A stretch of DNA of 64,000 nucleotides from an uncultured Prevotellaceae bacterium (lineage in GTDB: Bacteria; Bacteroidota; Bacteroidia; Bacteroidales; Bacteroidaceae), in the NCBI GenBank assembly GCA_946185485.1, contig CAMHJQ010000017.1, positions 1 to 64,000 of the forward strand, read 5' to 3'. The translations under genes were made by a program, and so were the position numbers. This document shows, one piece after another, positions 9,818-16,695 of the stretch (positions are counted from its first letter, which is position 1; every line of letters begins with the position of its first letter). Under the pieces are notes generated by a model. That model did not search any database, had not been told where the DNA came from, and saw nothing but the letters and a program-made list of their open reading frames with translations.

Positions 9818-11287
9818 TCACTCGCTCCTATACAATTCATCCAACGACTGCCCTGCATCGTTCACCCAATGCTCCCATCCGTTGGTGCTGCGACCAGAAC
9901 AATAACTGGCTGCCGTGCTGGGACTGGCCAGCACATAGTCTTGCTGCAACTCCCAGAAACCGTCCTTGGTAGGCTTCGACATGGCAGCTATGATGGCATT
10001 ACGCTTTTCACCGTCCCTGTACGAAGGCACCGTGCTTTGCGGCAGCAGACTGCCCTTCAGAATACGCATCGAGTGGTCAGTCTCGTTGAAGATGGCATGA
10101 GCATCACAACCACGAACGGTGATATGGAACAGGTTGCCAACAGGCTCATTCCATTCATTATGACTGGCAACCTCTGAATCAGATGTAACGGGTTGAGAAG
10201 TTTCCACACGATAGCCTAACTGTCTGACAACCTTGAGAAACCTCCCTATGTTACTTTTTCCCCATTCTGTTGAAACGGCGAAGGGAATACCATCACCGCT
10301 CCTTAGTACATATTCTGGTTCTTTGAAATAGCGTCTCCCCTTGAAGTTTCTTTCCTTGATAAAGTCCATAGTTTGCACCACGCCAAATGACCCTTGCAAC
10401 TCTGGCGGGAACGCACGTTCAATATCTGCAAAGGTAGCCTTGGGATGCTGCTCGACGTAAGTCGATACAACGGCATAGACAAACTTGTTTTTCCCTAAGA
10501 ATTCGCCACCTTCAAGCGAGTAGCCGGTATGGTCGTATGCTCGCTTCTTTGTATCGTCTGTTGGCAAGGTTTGGATTGGTTCTGTGGGAGTGTCCTTGTG
10601 TACATGCAATGCTGGAGCGTCAGTCAGTGAGGCAGAGAAACATAGTTGAGAAAGCATCCCTTTAATATCTGCCTCGGAGAATGTGCTTCCGTATTTCTCC
10701 ATCAGGTAGGGTGTCAGACTCTCCGTTATCTGCGCTTGTGCATTGGCAATCAGCCCCTCTTTTATCTTGTTGAGATTGGCCTGACGGTTCATTTCTTCCA
10801 TTCGCGCCTCACAGAATTCCACAATGCTATCTTTCGTAAATGTCTCTTTGGAGAACTTCTCCACAAACTTAGCCCCTAGTTTGTTGTCTATCTCCAAAGG
10901 AATACTCAACACCGACACAGCGTCTTTGCTCTTGGGCTTGTCGTAGAACACCTCAATATGCTCACCAATATAAACACCTACATCAAGTTTTAGTTGGCGC
11001 ATATACGACTCCAACTGTACTCGTTCACGCTCTGTCTGCGTATGAACAGGACGTTTCAATTCGATAACAAACTGATCTTCATCGTCGCACTTAATAAGAA
11101 TGTCAGGCTGAATAAACTTACTATTGCCAATCGGGATATTAGGCTTATGACATATTTCGCCTTTCCACTTTGCCCACCCCAATAGTTGCATCTGGGTCTC
11201 TATAAGTGAATGGTAGATGTCTTCATCTACATCTCTCTTCTTAGCTTCGCATAGGTCATATACGAACTGGTTCCACTTCTCTTGCAT
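9818..11287 (-). CDS. PD-(D/E)XK nuclease-like protein with HsdR-N-type and DUF4357 domains
   Basis: 489 residues. The N-terminus carries a PD-(D/E)XK signature like the HsdR N-terminal domain: FIQPDILI (Asp62) and FVIELKRP (Glu76-x-Lys78). A coiled linker follows, then a winged-helix-like segment (about 255-360, FPPELQGSFGVVQTMDFI and EWGKSNIGRFLKVV). The last 65 residues match the DUF4357 pattern (ILKGSLLPQ, QDYVLASPSTAAS, GRSTNGWEHWV, SLDEL). No helicase motor is present, so this is not a normal type I R subunit. It is the third gene of a compact operon, 14 bp after the DUF262-HNH gene. Likely a DNA-cleaving or DNA-sensing part of a restriction-like system. Confidence 0.75.
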   Translation of the reverse strand: MQEKWNQFVYDLCEAKKRDVDEDIYHSLIETQMQLLGWAKWKGEICHKPNIPIGNSKFIQPDILIKCDDEDQFVIELKRPVHTQTERERVQLESYMRQLKLDVGVYIGEHIEVFYDKPKSKDAVSVLSIPLEIDNKLGAKFVEKFSKETFTKDSIVEFCEARMEEMNRQANLNKIKEGLIANAQAQITESLTPYLMEKYGSTFSEADIKGMLSQLCFSASLTDAPALHVHKDTPTEPIQTLPTDDTKKRAYDHTGYSLEGGEFLGKNKFVYAVVSTYVEQHPKATFADIERAFPPELQGSFGVVQTMDFIKERNFKGRRYFKEPEYVLRSGDGIPFAVSTEWGKSNIGRFLKVVRQLGYRVETSQPVTSDSEVASHNEWNEPVGNLFHITVRGCDAHAIFNETDHSMRILKGSLLPQSTVPSYRDGEKRNAIIAAMSKPTKDGFWELQQDYVLASPSTAASYCSGRSTNGWEHWVNDAGQSLDELYRSE

Positions 11288-11301
11288 ATCATTCGGAGTT
11301 T

Positions 11302-12468
11302 TTATTTATTCCCTTTAAGTCGATTATGTCTTATACAAAGCATCTGTCCATTCTCTAATTTTGTTGGACCTCCTTTGCTCCAAGCCTTTATATGGTCAGC
11401 TTCCATTTCTTTAAAGCTCCAAATCTTATCTTTGTTTGCTTTTCCTTCAATAACACAGTCTGGACAATTGCTGATGCCTTTTTCTTTTGCTTCTTGCGTC
11501 TGGCGTTCATAAAGTATGGTTTTCTGCGTCTTATCAAAGACCCGAACTTCCAAAAGACTATCATTCTGGCAGCCTCCTAATACATACTCATAGATATTTC
11601 GATGCTGACCGATGCGGTCGTCTGCTCTTAATTCACGTACCTTGTTGTTCAATGCTGCATGGTCATAATTGTTGCTATGGTACTGTTCATATAGTTTTCC
11701 CCATTTCAACCCACACATATCAGAATGGACATCGTCAAAAGTACCTTTAATCCAATCGATAACATCGTCAAAATGGTCTTTCAACTCGTCAATGTTGTCA
11801 TCATAGCGATGTTCTTGCATATAGTTGTCAATATTACCATGACTAACCCATTCGAGTGCACGCTCAAGAATTTCTTGACGGTCAACTGCTCCCTTAACGT
11901 ATTTCTGCCACATAGCCACATTAGCATTCTTCTTATTGCTGAACACTTGTTTTGCCTTAGTGACAAAAGGTCCGAAGTAGGAAGCGTTGCGCTCTTCCTG
12001 ATCGTTAATTTTTATGCCTCCCATATTGATAATGGTGAACCATTTCATCACTTCGTATTCCGTGCCTTCCGTACAAATATATGCCATGATGCGGGTGTTC
12101 TCTATTTGCTCTCGTAATTCCTTTGGCAGCGTACTGAACTTGTACGGTCTTCCGTCAAGCATGATGGAAAACTTGTCAGAAAGGAATCGCCCTAAACTTG
12201 TAATCCGCTGCTGGCCATCGAGCACTTCCATCATTTCATTTTCTATCTGATTGAAATAGAGAACACCCAACGGATAACCATTACGTATAGACTCAATAAC
12301 TGCTATTTCAAGTTTACTGTCATTGTTGGCATAAAGGAAGTTTCGTTGATACTCGGGCTGAATGATAAGTTTTCCACCAAGCCCATTCAATCCCTTGTGA
12401 TCCTCCTTGCTCCAAATAAAGCCTTCGCACAATTGCTTTACTGTATAGAATTCTGGTCTCGTTTTCAT
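11302..12468 (-). CDS. DUF262 and HNH endonuclease (GmrSD/McrA-like) protein
   Basis: 388 residues. The N-terminal DUF262 (ParB/sulfiredoxin-like, GmrS-type) domain shows IIQPEYQRNF (36-44) and VLDGQQRITSL (82-92). The C-terminus is a zinc-type HNH nuclease: CPDC, then MEADHIKAWSKGG, then NGQMLCIRHNRLKGNK ending the protein. DUF262 proteins are nucleotide-dependent restriction factors, several of which act on modified DNA. Here the fused HNH would cut. The gene starts 3 bp after the methyltransferase stop, so the two are co-transcribed and the methyltransferase probably protects or marks the host DNA. Confidence 0.85.
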   Translation of the reverse strand: MKTRPEFYTVKQLCEGFIWSKEDHKGLNGLGGKLIIQPEYQRNFLYANNDSKLEIAVIESIRNGYPLGVLYFNQIENEMMEVLDGQQRITSLGRFLSDKFSIMLDGRPYKFSTLPKELREQIENTRIMAYICTEGTEYEVMKWFTIINMGGIKINDQEERNASYFGPFVTKAKQVFSNKKNANVAMWQKYVKGAVDRQEILERALEWVSHGNIDNYMQEHRYDDNIDELKDHFDDVIDWIKGTFDDVHSDMCGLKWGKLYEQYHSNNYDHAALNNKVRELRADDRIGQHRNIYEYVLGGCQNDSLLEVRVFDKTQKTILYERQTQEAKEKGISNCPDCVIEGKANKDKIWSFKEMEADHIKAWSKGGPTKLENGQMLCIRHNRLKGNK

Positions 12469-12471
12469 CGG

Positions 12472-13668
12472 TTATTGTTTTTTGCGGATGATAATTCTAG
12501 GATAAGTCTGTACATAATATGTATCATTTACTATGTAATAAATTTCATCATGAGGTGGTTCTTTAACGATTATTGCTCCACCATCATTAAGTTTTGTTAC
12601 GGTTGATCGGGTTCCGTTTTTATTTACTTGCGTTTGCTTAGGATACGTTTTGACCGCAGAGCCAAACCATGTCTTAGTAATGCCCAATATCTCAAATTGC
12701 TCAGGGCAATACTTGTCTAAAAACGTGACTGGCACGGTCATTTTCCCCTCATAATCCGATGGTATAGCATCAACAAATGGAACTTCTAATGCATCGAAAT
12801 TATCAACATGACAATACGAGTGTTTCTCGTCCCAATCCTTATGTCTATTAAACCTAATATTGTCTTCCATAGTCATTAGTTGAAGAGGTTCATGTCTCCT
12901 TCCGTGTTCGATATTGGTAAACCAACAAGAGGTGCTTCTGGCTTTTACTACATTATCTACAATTCTGTATTTACTACCCTCCTTCTCGTTTTCTACGAGA
13001 TAGGCTGCTCTCTCTTTGGGAACATCGAACAGCATGTCAACCCCCATTGGTTGAACGCCTACCCAAATCTTATTGTCTTTGATAAGAGGAAATATCTCCT
13101 TATAGGTAGCACAGTTCTTGTTGGCAACAAGTATGAATTGCTTGTTGGCTTTCATTATCCATGCAAAGAATTCACGGTAAAGGGAAAAGGGCGGGTTTGT
13201 AACAATGATGTCTGCCTCGTCGCGAAGTTTAGTCACTTCCTCACTATTAAAATCTCCATCCTCCTCCAAATAGTCCCATTGCAGGTCGTCAAGATCAACT
13301 CGTCCATCACCAGATGAATCACCAGTAAGGACGAAAATCTTTCCATGTGTGTTCGTCTTGTTCTTGTCAAATTGAGGAGAGTTGGTTTCGAGGAATGAAA
13401 GTTGGTATCCGCCTTTATATTTCTTACTTTCTAAAGCATAGCTTGTTGAAATAAGTTTCTTCAATCCAAGCATCTCAAAATTCTGAGCAAAGTATCTTGT
13501 AAAATTACTCCACTCAGGGTCATCACAAGGTAATAGCACCGTCTTGCCACGAAAAATATATGGATTATAATCAAGATATGCTTCAATCTCACGCTCAATA
13601 TCATAATATTGAGTGTAGTATTCATCATACTTTGCATCCTTTGCATTCTTAAATGTCTTATTGCTCAT
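12472..13668 (-). CDS. EcoRI-family adenine-specific DNA methyltransferase
   Basis: 398 residues with the adenine-methyltransferase motif IV NPPF (158-161, preceded by DEADIIVT) and a motif-I-like segment KTVLLPCDDPEWSNFTRYF (42-60). The layout matches the M.EcoRI family, in which motif I is atypical. It would transfer a methyl group from S-adenosylmethionine to N6 of adenine; the target sequence is unknown. It is the first gene of the operon with the DUF262-HNH and PD-(D/E)XK genes. The start lacks a Shine-Dalgarno site, which is common here. A 10-bp inverted repeat begins 4 bp upstream of the ATG and a longer structured leader precedes it. The AT-rich composition contrasts with the neighbours on both sides, consistent with transfer. 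Confidence 0.88.
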   Translation of the reverse strand: MSNKTFKNAKDAKYDEYYTQYYDIEREIEAYLDYNPYIFRGKTVLLPCDDPEWSNFTRYFAQNFEMLGLKKLISTSYALESKKYKGGYQLSFLETNSPQFDKNKTNTHGKIFVLTGDSSGDGRVDLDDLQWDYLEEDGDFNSEEVTKLRDEADIIVTNPPFSLYREFFAWIMKANKQFILVANKNCATYKEIFPLIKDNKIWVGVQPMGVDMLFDVPKERAAYLVENEKEGSKYRIVDNVVKARSTSCWFTNIEHGRRHEPLQLMTMEDNIRFNRHKDWDEKHSYCHVDNFDALEVPFVDAIPSDYEGKMTVPVTFLDKYCPEQFEILGITKTWFGSAVKTYPKQTQVNKNGTRSTVTKLNDGGAIIVKEPPHDEIYYIVNDTYYVQTYPRIIIRKKQ

Positions 13669-13672
13669 ATGC

Positions 13673-13710
13673 GATTGATAGTTTTAGTCAGCGCACTCAG
13701 ACTATCAATC
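13673..13710. repeat. Inverted repeat directly upstream of the methyltransferase start
   Basis: GATTGATAGT at 13673-13682 and ACTATCAATC at 13701-13710 form perfect 10-bp arms around an 18-bp loop. In the leader RNA this hairpin would sit 4 bases from the ATG. As DNA it could be an operator. Either way it could control methyltransferase synthesis. Confidence 0.6.
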
Positions 13711-13747
13711 ACGCCACGGCACATAAAAAGAGCGCGGTGCTCTTAAT

Positions 13748-13945
13748 GCGCATAGCAAGAGGTGAAAGCGTAGGAATACTTTTTGGAACCCCTGTCAACC
13801 ACAAGACACACCACACTCTAAAGAGTGCGTGCATCACTATTGGGTTGAACAGTGAGAACCATATTGCCTACAGCTCACCTGTCACTTATTATTTCCGTGC
13901 TTGTTATACCAATCTGAGTTTCCTACGCTTTTCTTGGCTATGCGC
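13748..13945 (-). promoter_or_regulatory. Long structured 5' leader element of the restriction-like operon
   Basis: The outer arms pair GCGCATAGC (13748-13756) with GCTATGCGC (13937-13945). The inner arms pair AAGCGTAGGAA (13766-13776) with TTCCTACGCTT (13920-13930). Together they form an interrupted stem of about 20 bp closing a region of about 143 bases that contains further small hairpins such as CACTCT/AGAGTG near 13812. It lies between the likely promoter near 14000 and the methyltransferase ATG and holds no credible gene. It may be a regulatory RNA leader; a MITE-like DNA element is the alternative. Confidence 0.5.
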
Positions 13946-13998
13946 GAAATAATAGCGAATGCTTCTTTATTAGTCCGGATTTCTCCCCGAACCAACTG

Positions 13999-14039
13999 CA
14001 AAGATACAAAATCTTTGGGAATAAAAACGCATTTGGGTG
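13999..14039 (-). promoter_or_regulatory. Candidate promoter of the methyltransferase operon, copy 1 of a 40-bp repeat
   Basis: The minus strand carries TATCTTTG at 14006-13999. The 41-bp stretch recurs at 14745-14784 with one base missing and one or two changes, in the same orientation, upstream of the small BECR-like gene. No good -33 TTTG lies at the usual distance. If active, it gives the operon a leader of about 320 bases. Confidence 0.45.
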
Positions 14040-14056
14040 AAAAAACTGCAAAAAAG

Positions 14057-14087
14057 TTGCAAATATCAGAAAAAGTATTTATCTTTG
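14057..14087 (+). promoter_or_regulatory. Plus-strand promoter for the candidate small RNA
   Basis: TTG at 14057-14059, a 20-bp spacer and TATCTTTG at 14080-14087 fit the Bacteroidetes promoter consensus and predict a start near 14094. The only structure downstream on this strand is the twin-hairpin element, not a protein gene. Confidence 0.6.
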
Positions 14088-14093
14088 CAACGT

Positions 14094-14224
14094 GAAAGGA
14101 ACCTATTTATGTTTGCCCCGGTTGGTCCGGCAAGCGACTAAATAGAAGCACTTTTTAACTCCGCTTCAGATGGATAGCCCCGGTTGGTCCGGCAAGCAAG
14201 GTCATTAAAGCGGAGTTCCTTTTT
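14094..14224 (+). ncRNA. Candidate small structured RNA with two copies of one loop motif
   Basis: About 130 bases from the predicted start to a T5 run at 14220-14224. Hairpin 1 is closed by CTATTTA (14103-14109) and TAAATAG (14139-14145). Hairpin 2 is closed by AACTCCGCTT (14157-14166) and AAGCGGAGTT (14208-14217). Each encloses the same 21-base segment, 14115-14135 and 14177-14197, containing CCCCGGTTGGTCCGG. The closing stems differ while the enclosed sequence is identical, so the sequence itself is probably what matters, as a protein-binding or base-pairing site. The 3' stem overlaps the stop of the convergent gene at 14205. No known RNA family was recognised. Confidence 0.5.
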
Positions 14225-14654
14225 GTAGTAGTTCTTTCGTTGCTGAAAATGCGTATTCATCAATGATAGCGTAAGGCTTATAGGGACCACCGTTTTTCAT
14301 TTTGCGCATAGCTAATACAGTCCGAACGCCAAGTTCACGGTCAAAATAGGCAAAATATGCACTCTCACCGTGCTTTCCTTCAGCAACTGTTCGCCAACCT
14401 ATATATTCACCTTTTTCTAAAAAACCTCGAATATCTTTGGCCAGAGCATTCTTGATGGCATTAAACTTATTATCGCGTGAAGCTTTGCTTACGATGGTCT
14501 TTAGGTCAGTCTTTGTTATTTCTACTTCCATTGTAATGCCGTTTGTAATGGTAAAATGCATAGGATGCTCTTTTAAAGTATCAGCCTGTGCTAACACTTC
14601 AGCCCGAAGCCGCTTGCTTTCCTTGTAATATTCTTCTTCAGTCCTATGTTTCAT
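14205..14654 (-). CDS. Small protein, possible BECR-fold (Barnase/EndoU/colicin/RelE-like) nuclease
   Basis: The 149-residue form starts at Met 14654 (MKHRTEEEYYKES); 10 further residues are possible from 14684. The N-terminal part is helical and charged. The second half (KDIRGFLEKGEYIGWRT, KHGESAYFAYFDRELGVRTVLAMRKMKN, YKPYAIID) resembles the BECR-type domains found at the C-termini of phage MuF/head-morphogenesis proteins and in toxins. No catalytic residues can be assigned with certainty. A strong -7 box lies only about 8 bases before the chosen ATG, so the mRNA may be leaderless. Its 3' end runs into the candidate small RNA on the opposite strand. Function is inferred only weakly. Confidence 0.55.
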   Translation of the reverse strand: MKHRTEEEYYKESKRLRAEVLAQADTLKEHPMHFTITNGITMEVEITKTDLKTIVSKASRDNKFNAIKNALAKDIRGFLEKGEYIGWRTVAEGKHGESAYFAYFDRELGVRTVLAMRKMKNGGPYKPYAIIDEYAFSATKELLQKGTPL

Positions 14655-14661
14655 CAACATG

Positions 14662-14692
14662 CAAAGATACGAATAAGCGAGCAAAAAACAAA
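14662..14692 (-). promoter_or_regulatory. Promoter of the BECR-like gene
   Basis: On the minus strand, TTTG at 14692-14689, a 19-bp spacer and TATCTTTG at 14669-14662. The transcript start predicted near 14656 leaves almost no leader before the ATG at 14654, which supports the shorter start. Confidence 0.55.
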
Positions 14693-14744
14693 AGGAAAAA
14701 CAGTTTTTCTTTTTATTTTCGAGCGAAAGTATCTAAGACGAAGT

Positions 14745-14784
14745 CAAAGATACAAACCTTTGGGAATAAAAACGCATTTGGGTG
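14745..14784 (-). repeat. Copy 2 of the 40-bp promoter-like repeat
   Basis: Nearly identical to 13999-14039 and in the same direction, again with TATCTTTG on the minus strand (14752-14745). It lies about 90 bp upstream of the BECR-like gene. The two copies bracket the small RNA and that gene (about 745 bp apart), so they may be shared control sites or ends left by insertion of a module. Confidence 0.6.
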
Positions 14785-14856
14785 TGCCGTAACCTCACCA
14801 AGGACGAGATTACGTCTTGTCCGAAATGAATCGGTACAGAGCGCGATTTTTACGCT

Positions 14857-14893
14857 CCTTGACACAGGGGGACAGAGTCCCCCTGTGTCAAGG
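14857..14893. repeat. REP-like perfect palindrome
   Basis: Arms 14857-14873 and 14877-14893 are perfect 17-bp inverted copies (core GACACAGGGGGAC and GTCCCCCTGTGTC) with a 3-base loop. Related sequences occur at 45233-45259 and 46690-46730. The form fits extragenic palindromes mobilised by TnpA-REP (RAYT) enzymes; no such enzyme gene is in the window. Confidence 0.8.
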
Positions 14894-14910
14894 AATAAAG
14901 CAAATAGAAG

Positions 14911-14970
14911 TTGTCCATTTGGGAAAACTTTTCCATTTTCTTTTTTTGAAAAGTTTTCCCAAACGGACAA
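14911..14970. repeat. 23-bp inverted repeat
   Basis: Left arm 14911-14933 and right arm 14948-14970 match at 22 of 23 positions (core GGGAAAACTTTTC), with a 14-base T-rich loop. It lies in a gene-free stretch next to the REP palindrome and could act as a bidirectional terminator. Apart from these elements, 14685-15057 holds nothing I can support. Confidence 0.7.
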
Positions 14971-15057
14971 GAAAGAAGAAAAATAAGGGAATAAACATTA
15001 TTCGACTTGATTTAAATCAATTCCATTCGGACTTTTATGATATTATTTGTGCATATT

Positions 15058-15089
15058 TTTGCATGACATGTACAAATTATGTATTTTTG
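15058..15089 (+). promoter_or_regulatory. Promoter of the 374-residue orphan gene
   Basis: TTTG at 15058-15061, a 20-bp spacer and TATTTTTG at 15082-15089 precede the ATG at 15124 by 34 bases. Confidence 0.6.
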
Positions 15090-15123
15090 TAGATGAAAAT
15101 TATAATCAACATAATCTTTTGAC

Positions 15124-16248
15124 ATGAAATATAATGATTCGATTCAGGTAACAGAACACGGTTTGCTTTATGTCATTCATAAGGTCGAGCTGTTCACAGA
15201 AGATGGCTTCATAGCCAGTTTGTATGTTCGCAATTATAGCGAAATTGACATTTTACTTAAGATAGCTGAAGTTCGTGAGTGTCTGAGTATTGCTCACAGA
15301 GAATTCTTGTCCCTGTCTAAGTTTTCCTTGACATTCAATACGCGATGGGCTACTGAAGACAACGAACGATTCAGTACGGAACAAGTTCTTCTGAACAAGC
15401 TGAGAAGTTCGCTTGCCTCTATCAAGAGGAGCTATCGAGAGAGTTGCCCTATTGTGCGTAAGCAACAACCTATGGGTGATATGTTTCGTGATCGCCTATC
15501 GCCGTCTGTTTTTGAGCGTTCTGTATTATCTAATGGCGGTTGCGCTCGCGATTTGTTTGGAATCGAATCATATAACGACAACATCCAGACGCTTTACGTT
15601 GAGCAAAGAGCTTTATTCGCCAACGTGTTGGCTTCCCTCATGCTTTGTTATAAAGAGATTGAAAAGGAGAAGATGACTAAGGCTGACCCAGACAAATGCG
15701 TTGAACTGTTAGAGAAGCAATGTCGTGACATCATGAAGGATCTTAATGACACTATCGACTTATTACAATGTCCCGTCAACGATGTAATACAACAGTCCAT
15801 CAATCAGGAAGGGCTACGTAACTTCGCGCAAAAGGGCTATCATAAGTACTCTATAAAAACTGTCAGAGACCATGCCATCTCTCTTTATAAGCAGCAAGGG
15901 AACAAGTCTAACTTCGCACAGGTTGCTTCGCTGACGTGGATGAAGAACCCGGAAAAGGGCAAGGAAGTGCAATTGCTGATAGAACACTTCGACGAGTTCC
16001 GTCCTGAGAATCGCAAAAAGGTCAGCGCAGAAAAGATTCTATTCTTTGTAAACTGGTGTGGCGATACGATAGAGGCTCCACAACAGCAGTTCTACAAAAT
16101 CCTTAAGACATATTATCGTAACAAGGAATTAGCCGAATGGCATGCAGTCACTGTGAGGAAAAATAAGATCAAGAACCTCAAAGAAGAACAAGAAAAATTC
16201 AATGAAGAAGTGAGAATATTTCTGGAACAGCTAAAAGAGGCTGCATAA
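15124..16248 (+). CDS. Unrecognised 374-residue cytoplasmic protein
   Basis: I do not recognise a family. There is no signal peptide and no membrane segment. The protein is mostly helical and charged. The middle (about 185-260) holds regular heptad-like Leu/Ile spacing (LLEKQCRDIMKDLNDTIDLL). The last third (KTVRDHAISLYKQQGNKSNFAQVASLTWMKNPEKGKEVQLLIEHFDEF) is Lys-rich and ends in a Lys/Glu coiled coil. It has its own promoter and a stem-loop after the stop, so it is a single-gene unit. The AT-rich codon use matches the restriction-like operon next to it and not the GC-richer primase gene downstream, so it probably belongs to the same accessory island. Confidence 0.7.
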   Translation: MKYNDSIQVTEHGLLYVIHKVELFTEDGFIASLYVRNYSEIDILLKIAEVRECLSIAHREFLSLSKFSLTFNTRWATEDNERFSTEQVLLNKLRSSLASIKRSYRESCPIVRKQQPMGDMFRDRLSPSVFERSVLSNGGCARDLFGIESYNDNIQTLYVEQRALFANVLASLMLCYKEIEKEKMTKADPDKCVELLEKQCRDIMKDLNDTIDLLQCPVNDVIQQSINQEGLRNFAQKGYHKYSIKTVRDHAISLYKQQGNKSNFAQVASLTWMKNPEKGKEVQLLIEHFDEFRPENRKKVSAEKILFFVNWCGDTIEAPQQQFYKILKTYYRNKELAEWHAVTVRKNKIKNLKEEQEKFNEEVRIFLEQLKEAA

Positions 16249-16294
16249 AGTATTTCTTTACGTTTATTTAACATCTGTCATTTTACAACTTTTT

Positions 16295-16330
16295 GACTGG
16301 TTTTCAAACGAAAGCCAGTCATTATTTATT
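16295..16330 (+). terminator. Terminator-like hairpin after the orphan gene
   Basis: GACTGGTTTTC (16295-16305) pairs with GAAAGCCAGTC (16310-16320) with one G-U pair, followed by an A/T-rich tail. It lies 46 bases after the stop. Confidence 0.5.
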
Positions 16331-16695
16331 CATTTTGATTTGAGACTGTCATTTTGACGAGTATCATTGTCAATAGTACAATTTGTGACCATGAAAATGA
16401 CGAGGTTTAATACTTTTGTGACGCATTGCAGAAGGGAATGACAGACATTGACAATCTTCTGGGAAAACATGACATAATAACGTAATAAATGTCTGATATT
16501 CAATAATTTAAACAATAATCCAAATTCTTTGCGATTCCAAATATTCTTCGTAACTTCGCACTCGTAATTACATATCGGCGGCATACCAAACCGAGCACGG
16601 GCCGTCGGACTGAAGGCACTTTAACCCAATTGCCCCTCACTAAGTGACCAACAGCGTGCAAGAGAGTGGGACACTAAATACTTTTAGCAAACATT
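16331..16695. other. Gene-free region upstream of the primase-helicase
   Basis: The first 250 bases are AT-rich with no convincing gene; an 84-codon minus-strand frame looks like chance. From about 16575 the composition becomes GC-rich and contains TCAC-TAA-GTGA at 16637-16647. This may be the leader of the downstream gene. No standard promoter is evident; TAACTTCG at 16551-16558 is one base off the -7 consensus. Confidence 0.4.

Noticed and set aside
14115..14197. CRISPR mini-array from two 21-base repeats with a 41-base gap
   Set aside because: Only two copies, each inside its own hairpin with promoter and terminator; no cas genes.
16330..16584. 84-codon minus-strand frame upstream of the primase-helicase
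   Set aside because: AT-rich, Cys/Ile-rich chance frame without promoter or recognisable domain.
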